From contig NC_064044.1 in assembly GCF_932526225.1 (NCBI RefSeq), positions 6,104,747 to 6,168,746 on the forward strand: a DNA stretch of 64,000 nucleotides. Direction: 5' to 3'. The position numbers and the translations under genes were made by a program. The notes under the pieces were generated by a model. It saw only the letters and a program-made list of their open reading frames with translations. It did not search any database and had not been told where the DNA came from. The DNA is from Nematostella vectensis (lineage: Eukaryota; Cnidaria; Anthozoa; Actiniaria; Edwardsiidae). Position 1 is the first letter of the stretch. Every line of letters begins with the position of its first letter. Positions 1 through 12,100 of the stretch are shown here, in pieces.

Positions 1-150
1 AATCTAAGCTAGTAAACATAACCATCAATGTCGACCTGACAGTTGAACATGATGAAGATTTCAAGGCCCTCCTGTCTTACACTAACGCAGACCAAGTTGC
101 CTTTGGCCTACTAAATACGACGACAATCACAATTGGCAACGATGATCAAG
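1..150 (+). CDS. Calx-beta exon B, partial (gene 1 cassette 0)
   Basis: Last 150 nt of an exon B; the window opens at the second base of a codon. It ends at the donor gtgact after GATGATCAAG. It differs from its neighbours by VEHDED instead of VENDED, SYTN instead of SHTN and AFGL instead of ALGL. The His variant recurs only in cassettes at 61703 and 63316 of gene 2. Confidence 0.9.
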
Positions 151-3100
151 GTGACTGGAGTAAACTAATCTTTTGATTGATTTTGACTAACAGACATTTT
201 GGTTAAAAGACTATAAAGACAAAATTGTCATAATAAAAATTTGGACTTGCTAAAGATTTTGGATGTCTTATGCCAAAATGTATATTGCTGCCTTTGGAAA
301 TTTACCAAAGAAAGTGTTCCCGTTATAATACTATATGTCTATTTAAGTACAAATCTTGGGTAACAACAATTGTTCTATTGGGGTTTAAAGACTGTAACTG
401 TTGTCTTCCTTGAAAACTTGGTCCATGATAGTCTTTGTTTTCATTGATCCACAGCAACTTTCAGCTTTGCGTCCTCATCGTTTTCCGTTGAGGAAGATAC
501 GGGTTATGTTACAGTGAACATCACAAAGACTGGGACATCTGACATTTCTCTTGATGTGAAGTAAGTAGAATAGAATTGGTTTGTGTGATTGATTGAATTC
601 TGCGAAAAGTATTGGCAATCAAAATATTGTCTTTGCACTCCTTCTTTTCTGAATCTTTTACCTTTAGTAGCTTATTGTGTTGTATTCAATAACCATTCAT
701 TTGCTCTTTGTCTCAGGCTAAGCACAAACAACGGCACAGCATTCTCTCCCGTCGACTATACTGCGATGTCTGACAATAGTGTAACGTTTTTGGCCAACGA
801 ACAATCTAAGCTAGTAAACATAACCATCAATGTTGACCAGACAGTTGAAAATGATGAAGATTTCAAGGCCCTCCTGTCTCACACTAACGCAGACCAAGTT
901 GCCCTTGGCCTACTAAATACGACGACAATCACAATTGGCAACGATGATCAAGGTGGCTGGAGTAAACTAAAATTTTGATTTATTTTGACTAACAGACATT
1001 TTGTTGAAAGACATTGTACTATAAAGAGAAAATTGTCATAATAAAAGTTTGGGCTTGCTAAAGATTTTGGATGTCTTATGCCAAAAATGTATATTGCTGC
1101 CTTTGGAAATTCACCAAAGAAAGTGTTCCCGTTTTAATACTATATGTCTATTTAAGTACAACTCCCGGGTAACAACAATTGTTCTATTGGGGTTTAAAGA
1201 CTGTAACTGTTGTCTTCCTTTAAAACTAGGTCCATGATAGTTTTTGTTTTCATTGATCCACAGCAACCTTTAGCTTTGTGTCCTCATCGTATTCAGTTGA
1301 GGAAGATACGGGTTATGTTACAGTGAACATCACAAAGACTGGGACCTCTGACATTTCTCTTGATGTGAAGTAAGTAGAATAGAATTGGTTTGTGTGATTG
1401 ATTGAATTCTGGGAAAAGTATTGGCAATCAAATTATTGTCTTTGCACTTCTTTTCTGAATCTTTTACCTTCAGTAGACTATTGTATGGTATTCAATAACC
1501 ATACATTTGCTCTTTGTCTCAGGCTAAGCACAAACAACGGCACAGCATTCTCTCCCGTCGACTATACTGCGATGTCTGACAATAGTTTAACGTTTTTGGC
1601 CAACGAACAATCTAAGCTAGTAAACATAACCATCAATGTTGACCAGACAGTGGAAAATGATGAAGATTTCAAGGCACTCCTGTCTCACACTAACGCAGAC
1701 CAAGTTGCCCTTGGCCTACTAAATACGACAACAATCACAATTGGCAACGATGATCAAGGTGACTGGAGAAAACTAATCTTTTGATTTATTTTGACTAACT
1801 AACATTTTGTTGAAAGACTTTGTTTTATAAAAGGAAAATTGTCATAATAAAAATTTGGGCTTGCTAAAGATTTTGGATGTCTTATGCCAAAAATGTATAT
1901 TGCTGCCTTTGGAATTGCTATGGAAATTTACCAAAGAAAGTGTTCCCGTTATAATACTATATGTCTATTTAAGTACAACTCTCGGGTAACAACAATTGTT
2001 CTATTGGGGTTTAAAGACTGTTACTGTTGTATTCCTTTAAAACTTGGTCCATGATAGTTTTTGTTTTCATTGATCCACAGCAACTTTCAGCTTTGTGTCC
2101 TCATCGTATTCAGTTGAGGAAGATACGGGTTATGTTTCAGTGAACATCACAAAGACTGGGACCTCTGACATTTCTCTTGATGTGAAGTAAGTAGAATAGA
2201 ATTGGTTTGTGTGATTGATTGAATTCTGCGAAAAGTATTGGCAATCAAAATATTGTCTTTGCACTCCTTCTTTTTGAATCTTTTACCTTTAGTAGCATAT
2301 TGTATGGTATTCAATAACCATTCATTTGCTCTTTGTCTCAGGCTAAGCACAAACAACGGCACAGCATTCTCTCCCGTCGACTATACTGCAATGTCTGACA
2401 ATAGTGTAACGTTTTTGGCCAACGAACAATCTAAGCTAGTAAACATAACCATCAATGTTGACCAGACAGTTGAAAATGATGAAGATTTCAAGGCCCTCCT
2501 GTCTCACACTAACGCAGACCAAGTTGCCCTTGGCCTACTAAATACGACGACAATCACAATTGGCAACGATGATCAAGGTGACTGGAGTAAACTAATCTTT
2601 TGATTTATTTTGACTAACAGACATTTTGTTAAAAGACTTTGTACTATAAAGAGAAAATTGTTATAATAAAAATTTGAGCTTGCTAAAGATTTTTGATGTC
2701 TTATGCCAAAAATGTATATTGCTGCCTTTGGAATTGGTATGGAATTTTACCAAAGAAAGTGTCCCCGTCATAATACTATATGTCTATTTAAGTACAACTC
2801 TTGGGTAACAACAATTGTTCTATTGTGTTTTAAAGACTGTAACTGATGTCTTCCTTTAAAACTTGGTCCATGATAGTCTTTGTTTTCATTGATCCACAGC
2901 AACTTTCAGCTTTGCGTCCTCATCGTTTTCAGTTGAGGAAGATACGGGTTATGTTACAGTGAACATCACAAAGACTGGGACATCTGACATTTCTCTTGAT
3001 GTGAAGTAAGTAGAATAGAATTGGTTTGTGTGATTGATTGAATTCTGCGAAAAGTATTGGCAATCAAAATATTGTCTTTGCACTCCTTCTTTTCTGAATC

Positions 3101-6100
3101 TTTTACCTTTAGTAGCTTATTGTGTTGTATTCAATAACCATTCATTTGCTCTTTGTCTCAGGCTAAGCACAAACAACGGCACAGCATTCTCTCCCCTCGA
3201 CTATACTGCAATGTCTGACAATAGTGTAACGTTTTTGGCCAACGAACAATCTAAGCTAGTAAACATAACCATCAATGTTGACCAGACAGTTGAAAATGAT
3301 GAAGATTTCAAGGCCCTCCTGTCTCACACTAACGCAGACCAAGTTGCCCTTGGCTTACTAAATACGACGACAATCACAATTGGCAACGATGATCAAGGTG
3401 ACTGGAGTAAACTAATCTTTTGATTTATTTTGACTAACAGACATTTTGTTAAAAGACTTTGTACTATAAAGAGAAAATTGTTATAATAAAAATTTGGGCT
3501 TGCTAAAGATTTTGGATGTCTTATGCCAAATATGTATATTGCTGCCTTAGGAATTGGAATGGAAATTTACCAAAGAAAGTGTTTCCGTTATAATACAATA
3601 TGTCTTTTTAAGTACAACTAATGGGTAACAACAATTGTTCTATTGGGGTTTAAAGCATTTAACTGTTGTCTTCCTTTAAAACTTGGTCCATGATGGTTTT
3701 TGTTTTTATTGACCCACAGCAACTTTCAGCTTTGCGTCCTCATCGTATTCAGTTGATGAAGATACGGGTTATGTTACAGTGAACATCACAAAGACTGGGA
3801 CCTCTGACATTTCTCTTGATGTGAAGTAAGTAGAATAGAATTGGTTTGTGTGATTGATTGAATTCTGCGAAAAGTATTGGCAATCAAAATATTGTCTTTG
3901 CACTCCTTCTTTTCTGAATCTTTTACCTTCAGTAGCATATTGTATGGTATTCAATAACCATTCATTTGCTCTTTGTCTCAGGCTAAGCACAAACAACGGC
4001 ACAGCATTCTCTCCCGTCGACTATACTGCAATGTCTGACAATAGTGTAACGTTTTTGGCCAACGAACAATCTAAGCTAGTAAACATAACCATCAATGTTG
4101 ACCAGACAGTTGAAAATGATGAAGATTTCAAGGCCCTCCTGTCTCACACTAACGCAGACCAAGTTGCCCTTGGCTTACTAAATACGACGACAATCACAAT
4201 TGGCAACGATGATCAAGGTGACTGGAGTAAACTAATCTTTTGATTTATTTTGACTAACAGACATTTTGTTAAAAGACTTTGTACTATAAAGAGAAAATTG
4301 TTATAATAAAAATTTGGGCTTGCTAATGATTTTGGATGTCTTATGCCAAATATGTATATTGCTGCCTTAGGAATTGGAATAGAAATTTACCAAAGAAATT
4401 GTTCCCGTTATAATACAATATGTCTATTTAAGTACAACTAATGGGTAACAACAATTGTTCTATTGGGGTTTAAAGCATGTAACTGTTGTCTTCCTTTAAA
4501 ACTTGGTCCATGATGGTTTTTGTTTTCATTGACCAACAGCAACTTTCAGCTTTGCGTCCTCATCGTATTCAGTTGAGGAAGATACGGGTTATGTTACAGT
4601 GAACATCACAAAGACTGGGACCTCTGACATTTCTCTTGATGTGAAGTAAGTAGAATAGAATTGGTTTGTGTGATTGATTGAATTCTGCGAAAAGTATTGG
4701 CAATCAAAATATTGTCTTTGCACTCCTTCTTTTCTGAATCTTTTACCTTCAGTAGCCTATTGTATGGTATTTAATAACCATTCATTTGCTCTTTGTCTCA
4801 GGCTAAGCACAAACAACGGAACAGCATTCTCTCCCGTCGACTATACTGCGATGTCTGACAATGGTGTAACGTTTTTGGCCAACGAACAATCTAAGCTAGT
4901 AAACATAACCATCAATGTTGACAAGACAGTTGAAAATAATGAAGATTTCAAGGCCCTCCTTTCTCACACTAACGCAGACCAAGTTGCCCTTGGCCTACTA
5001 AATACGACGACAATCACAATTGGCAACGATGATCAAGGTGACTGGAGAAAACTAATATTTTGATTTATTTTGACTAACAGACATTTTGTGGAAAGACTTT
5101 GTACTATAAAAGGAAAATTGTCATAATAAAAATTTGGGCTTGCTAAAGATTTTGGATGTCTTATGCCAAAAATGTATATTGCTGCCTTCGGAATTGCTTT
5201 GGATATTGACCAAAGAAAGTGTTCCCGTTAAAATACTTTATGTCTATTAAAGTACAACTCTCGGGTAACAGCAATTTTTCTATTGGGGTTGAAAGACTGT
5301 AACCGTTGTCTTCCTTTTAAACTTGGTCCATGATTGTTTTTGATTTCATTGATCCACAGCAATTTTCAGCTTCGCGTCCTCATCGTATTCAGTTGAGGAA
5401 GATACGGGTTATGTTACTTTGAACATCACAAAGACGGGGAGCTCTGATATTCCTCTAAATGTGATGTGAGTACAATAGAATTGGTTTGTGTAATTGATTG
5501 TATTTTTTCGAAAAATGGCAATCTAAATATTTTATCTGTACTCCTTCTTTCCTCAATCTTTTCAGTAGCCTTTTGTATGGTAATTCATCTTTCCATTTTT
5601 TTGCTTTTTTTAGACTCGGTACCATGGACGGGATTGCAGCTTCTGGTAGCGACTACACTGAAATTGCTAATGTCACGATAACTTTCGCTACTAACAAGGC
5701 TTCTCAACTTATGAACATCACCATTGGAGTTGACAGCAGTGTTGAAAACGACGAAACGTTCCAAGCTTTACTCTACAACAATAACCCATCTCAAGTACTC
5801 CTTGGCACCTCATCGACGACTGTTATTATTACGAATGATGATAAAGGTGCATCATTTTTTTCTGTTTTGTTTTTTTAATGGCTTACGAATAGAATGATTA
5901 TTCGAATGGAGGTGAAGGCCAATCTCGAGTAGCAATGAAGCTAGAGCCTATAAATGTCTAGCCTTTCAGACAGGTACAAGCTGGTTTAAACAATTGTGTA
6001 ACCAGGGGCGGATATAGCTTCTTGCCAAGGGGGTTTGACCTAAACATTTTCGTCATTATTTTACCTTTTATTTTGGAATGACACAATTACAACAATAAAA

Positions 6101-9100
6101 AATGCAGCCCAAGGTAGGGGGGGTTAAACGCCCTAACCCCCCCCCCCCCCCCCGTAGATCAGCTACTGGTGACCATGAGCATACATTATCTGAAAAAAGG
6201 GCACAAACAATCATTTGCTCAACATCAAACCAACTAGTCTACTTGGGATACTGGCTCTAAAGCTTCTTTTTACTTCTAAAGTGTGTTTTAGTCTGTCTAA
6301 AAATCACTTATTGTTGTGCTTATCTACCCGATTTTCTTTAAAGCAATCTTCTCCTTTGCTGCTGCGTCATACTCTGTGGTTGAGGACACGGGTTATGTGA
6401 CAGTAACAATCAACAAAACAGGGCTAACTGACGTTGATTTATCTGTATTGTAAGTATTCATATCAAGAATTATATCAGTCTGTATTCGATTGATATTATC
6501 AATTGCTTGTTTAGACTCGGTGTTTCATTTATTGTTTCATCTATTGGCTCGTTTATACGAACTTTTTTTATATTCAATCAACCAGACTAAACACCGAGGA
6601 CGGGACAGCTGTTTCACCAGTTGATTTCACTGCGCTCGTCAATGGCACGGTTAACTTCCCTGCAAATGAGCCTTCCTTGTCAGTTAATATCAGCATAATT
6701 GTAGACAACAAAGTTGAGAACAACGAGACGTTTAAAGCTCTTATTTCCTCCAACAATCCATCTCAAGTTGCAATTGGTTTAACCTCGTCTACAGACTTAA
6801 CCATCCAGAACGATGATATGGGTGAGTGACCATTTAACGATTGCTTGCAGTGCGCTTTATTTGGTTATTAAATACAGGGTATCATAAAAGGGTTACCGGT
6901 ACTGTAAAAGGAAGTTCCAACACTATCATCTAGGCTAGATTTATTCACTCATCCAACCCTCCTTCCTCCTTCATTTCCTCACTTACTCACGCATTCACTC
7001 ACTCACTCCACCACTCACTCACTCACTCACTCACCCATCCACTCACTCACTCGCTCGCTCGCCCGCACGCCCGCCCGCCCACATACTCACTCACTCATTT
7101 AATCAATCACTCACTCATTCGCTCACCCACCAACCCACCCACTCACCAACCGAGCCACCCACTCACTTTATCAAACACTCACTCACTCACTCATTCACTC
7201 ACTCCACTTACCCATTCACTCCCTCCACTTACTTCCTCTCTCACCTGTCTCACTCAAGTCACTAATTCACCTTGCCTCACTTTCGTATTATTTATTTACT
7301 TACATATTGGTATAAATTTTTTTAATAATAATATAATACTTATAATGATCGTTTATTAACCACTTGGCAGTATACACTGAATTACAGTTGTGGTCAGAAA
7401 CACTCTCACAGTATTGACATCGCACAGTGCCAAGTTTGTTGTACCTATTTGTGTGCCCTTTGGGCATTTGAGTGCGCTGCGGCCCTGATCTAAGGGAGTA
7501 TCCATGGCTTTTGGTACTCTACTTGGAATAACATCACTGAGGGGTTTGATACCCTTAGCCTTAGTAACAAACGCAGTCGATATAGTCTCTCGACGGTTGC
7601 GCGCACAGCTACAGGCTACGTTGTATTCATGGGATGGAAAAATGATTCTTGGGGCTCTTTTTTGGATTGTTTTACAATAAGCATGGGATTGTTTCCAATA
7701 AGCAGTAGTCTACAGTTGTCATTTATTACTGTGATTTATTCCATGCATTTATACCATTGATAATAAGATTTCAATGAGTCCAGTTCCGCTTCCTTAAGGA
7801 ACTTATTTTTAATATTCTCGATGCGCTACTTTTAGGATCCGTGAGCTTCAACCAAACACTCTTCGTCGTCAACGAGGGTGATTCCGCACTGCTTGTATTC
7901 ACTTGTAGCGGCAACAACGAGATCGACTTTAACTTTAGGTAAGGAAGCAACAGTGTCGTCATTAAACACGAGGTTTCGCTATAAAAGGGAAAGCTCCTCC
8001 CACCCCCGGGCTCATAATTTGCAATTATAATCAAAACACTGCAATGCTAGCAGTCACAAATTATAAGCCTCCTGTAAAATTGCTTTTCTCTGAGCCTCAG
8101 TCGACTGGAATAAAACTATTTTTGCACAGGTAACAAGACAGTTGTGTCCAGAGTAGCGTTAAATTAGTTATTTGCTGTCCACTCTCGTTTTCGGTGCAAA
8201 ATTTTAAATTTTGCGCTATCCATAATCTAGCGCACCTCCATAAATTATTATCGCGCTGTGATGAAAATGCCCGTATTTAAGAGCGCATACAGCTAGGTAT
8301 AGCATTATTTTACGATAGATAAAAACGTTTTTAGATGGACAACTCTAGGAATGATATTTATTTCGGTTTAGAATATTAAAGTTGAATGTAGCGCTCAAAG
8401 CAATTGTCCTGACATGTTCACTCATTGACGGCTGATTGATAACTTTTTGCTTTTGAGCCCGGGGGTTGAAGGAGCTTTCCCTTTTATAGCGGAACCTTGT
8501 GTTTAACAATTTGATGCGACAACTTGCTCAAGCTCTTTGGCATTTTTTAACTATTCCATTTCCGTGTCTTAGACTTAGCAGTACACCAGGCACTGCAACG
8601 GTCGCAGATTACACACTCGCAAACGACACGTCCTTAACGTGTGCTCCTGGCGTCACCACTACGACCTTCAGCGTCCCTACAGTCCAAGATGTCATGGCGG
8701 AGACCACGGAGTCGTTCATTGTCAGCATCAGCGCCAATGCTGGCGAACCTTTTAACTTCATCGACCGCGTGGCAACTGTCAGCATCATAGACACCGTTGA
8801 TAAAGGTGAATACGCTGAAGTGATACCCTTTGTGTTTTTTCTCAAGCTCCGTGCAAACAGCGTTGGGGTGACTTGCCTAAAGAACCACTATCGCGTGCCA
8901 TTTATAACCTCCACATATCGCAGAATAATATTTTATTATGTCTCGTTACTATTTCAATTTTTTTTATTATTTTTTGATAACCTAAATTTTCCCTGGTTTC
9001 GTGTTTTCACATTCTGATATTCACTCCCCAGTAAATATCACTATCAGCGCCTCAACGTACGCCACAAATGAGGGAGCAGGACCCGTCACCGTCGTAATTG

Positions 9101-12100
9101 AGAAAACAGACAACGCAGAGATTAATATTTCTGCCAGGTCAGTGAACGAGTCATTCGTTGTTCATTAAGCGAGTGAATAAGTTATTCGTTGGCAAGAGTG
9201 GAAATGAATAAGTTACTAGCTAGTATATGTGAGTGAACGAGTTATTCGGTGTACATTAAGCGAGTGAATAAGTTATTCGCTGGCAAGAGTGGGAATGAAT
9301 AAGTTACTAGCTAGAATATGTAAGTGAACGAGTCATTCGTTGTTCATTAAGCGAGTGAATAAGTTATTCGCTGGCAAGAGTGGGAATGAATAAGTTACTA
9401 GCTAGTATATGTGAGTGAACGAGTTATTCGGTGTACATTAAGCGAGTGAATAAGTTATTCGCTGGCAAGAGTGGGAATGAATAAGTTACTAGCTAGTATA
9501 TGTGAGTGAACGAGTTATTCGGTGTACATTAAGCGAGTGAATAAGTTATTCGTTGGCAAGAGTGGGAATGAATAAGTTACTAGCTAGTATATGTGAGTGA
9601 ACGAGTTCTTTGGTGTACATTAAGCGAGTGAATAAGTTATTCGCTGGCAAGAGTGGGAATGAATAAGTTACTAGCTAGTATATGTGAGTGAACGAGTCAT
9701 TCGTTGTTCATTAAGCGAGTGAATAAGTTATTCGCTGGCAAGAGTGGGAATGAATAAGTTACTAGCTAGTATATGTGAGTGAACGAGTTATTCGGTGTAC
9801 ATTAAGCGGGTGAATAAGTTATTCGCTGGCAAGAGTGGGAATGAATAAGTTACTAGCTAGTATATGTGAGTGAACGAGTTATTCGTTGTTCATTAAGCGA
9901 GTGAATAAGTTATTCGCTGGCAAGAGTGGGAATGAATAAGTTACTAGCTAGTATATGTGAGTGAACGAGTTATTCGGTGTACATTAAGCGAGTTAATAAG
10001 TTATTCGCTGGCAAGAGTGGGAATGAATAATTTACTAGCTAGAATATGTGAGTGAACGAGTCATTCGTTGTTCATTAAGCGAGTGAATAAGTTATTCGCT
10101 GGCAAGAGTGGGAATGAATAAGTTACTAGCTAGTATAGTTGAGTGAACGAGTTATTCGGTGTACATTAAGCGAGTGAATAAGTTATTCGCTGGCAAGAGT
10201 GGGAATGAATAAGTTACTAGCTAGAATATATTAGTTAACGAGTTATTCGTTGTTCATTAAGCGAGTGAATAAGTTATTCGCTGGCAAGAGTGGGAATGAA
10301 TAAGATACTAGCTAGTATATGTGAGTGAACGAGTTATTCGTTGTTCATTCAGCGAGTGAATAGGTTATTCGCTGGCAAGAGTGGGAATAAATAAGTTACT
10401 AGCTAGTATATGTGAGTGAACGAGTTATTCGGTTTACATTAAGCGAGTGAATAAGTTATTCGCTGGCAAGAGTGGGAATGAATAAGTTGCTAGCTAGTAT
10501 ATGTGAGTGAACGAGTTATTCGTTGTTCATTAAGCGAGTGAATAAGTTATTCGCTGGCAAGAGTGGGAATGAATAAGTTACTAGCTGGTATATGTGAGTG
10601 AACGAGTCATTCGTTGTTCATTAAGCAAGTGAATAAGTTATTCGCCGGCAAGAGTGGGAATGAATAAGTTACTAGCTAGTATATGTGAGTGAACGAGTAA
10701 CTTGTGCATGAGTGAATGAATTACTCGCGTGTGAGTGAGCGAATACACGAGCAACAACAACAACAACCGGTCAAATGCTATTTTGGCGGGAAAATGGCTA
10801 ATATTTAATCCCGATTTACAGCCCAGGTTCACAAATAACGGAAAAAATAATTTCAGATTCTCAAACCACTACAAAAAGCCGTTTTGTAAGAAAATAATTG
10901 TCTCAATCAGAGAACCTAAAATTAGCCGGTTCTAGCGTCAGCTGTTGTTAAAACATACACTATTAAGGTCCGTACAATTCTGAAAATAGAAAATTGATAA
11001 CCATCTCCAAGATCTAGGGCAAACGCCAGTCGGTTCATGTGTTGTTGCAAATACAAATTCATGGAAATAAAGATGAAACAATCGACAAGATTTATTTGAA
11101 TTCATTTGACTTTGGAACGGCACACGAGAACGGCTTTTGCCCCTGAGGTCTTAGAGATCGGTATGATCGTTAGAATTGTCTGCTTACATTAGTTTGGATA
11201 TACCCTTGCAGGCTGTTCTCAAGTGACATAACTGCCATATCGTCCCCCGGATCGCCCTATCAGGACTACGCGAACTTTTCGAAGAGTTTCATCTTTGCGC
11301 CCAATGAGATCCGCAAGGAATTCACGATCAGTATCATCACTGATGAATACCTCGAGTTTGATGAGACCTTCAAACTAACGCTGGTATCTCAAATTCCTGC
11401 CAAAGCCATGGTCCAGCCTAACTCAAACTCTGTAGTCACTATAAGGAACGACGACGCAGGTGTGTGTGATTTTAGAATCTCGCAAAACATTACTATAACG
11501 ATAATAAACAACGTATCAGCCGTCTTCTTAACTGGTCAATTGGTGTCGAACTCAGGACCCCCCTCCCCCTTCCTCTGCACACGCGCCAGTCGCCGTTGTT
11601 GTTGTCGTTGTTGTTTTTGTTATTTTTAACGCTTCTGTGTCGGTTTATCTCCTTTTCCAGTTACTTTTGAGCTGGTTGAAAACGGAGTGGTACTCCTCTC
11701 AAATGAGACTTCGGTCCGTTTCACTGTGCTATTAACTGGGAAGTCGCTGATTCCTGTAAACTTCACGTAAGTATTGAGGAACAATACCTTCTACATTGAG
11801 TTATTCTCATATTTCTTTTTTCAGAGAATATTTGCTACAAAAGTTGTTAGCTCAAGGCGTCATCGCCATGATATTTTTGTAAAGAAAAAAGCAGCATTTG
11901 ACCAATAATTAACTGCACAAGATGGCACTTGGCACTTATTATAAATCCATATAATAAATCTGTATAAGGGCTAAATTTTAAAACAATAACTCGCCAAAGG
12001 CGAAGTGAATAGCGGTTGATAAAGCGTCGAGGGGTCTATCCACCACTATTCGCTGAGCCTGAGGAGAATAATTGTGTTAGTATATATTTGGCGGGGACTG

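Larger units (their letters stand above)
1..5359 (+). repeat. Coding tandem array 1 (809-820 bp units)
   Basis: Exon A starts recur at 455, 1264, 2081, 2900, 3720, 4540 and 5360, giving unit lengths of 809, 817, 819, 820, 820 and 820 bp. Introns between exons are as well conserved as the exons, so the duplicated unit is genomic, not retro-copied. The last unit (5360) is clearly decayed but its first intron still aligns. Introns beyond it no longer align, so the homogenised block ends there. The array continues off the left edge. Confidence 0.95.

Noticed and set aside
589-978. 129-codon frame starting [10 protein letters not shown], recurring in most array units
   Set aside because: The N-terminal part is the intron between exon A and exon B, which is open by chance. 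Exon A continues in frame into a TAA formed at the gtaagt donor, and splicing at tctcag/717 gives the conserved Calx-beta frame.
1049-1237. Recurring 62-codon frame [10 protein letters not shown] after many exon B copies
   Set aside because: It lies wholly in the exon B to exon A intron and recurs only because the intron is duplicated with the unit; several copies are interrupted.
1-5359. Regular spaced repeats that could suggest a CRISPR array
   Set aside because: Units are about 0.8 kb, contain spliced coding exons and have no short repeat/spacer pattern.
8499-9017. 172-codon frame spanning cassette 9 exon B
   Set aside because: Only 8573-8805 is the exon. The flanking parts are the MITE end and the intron, and the phase-correct acceptor and donor define the shorter exon.
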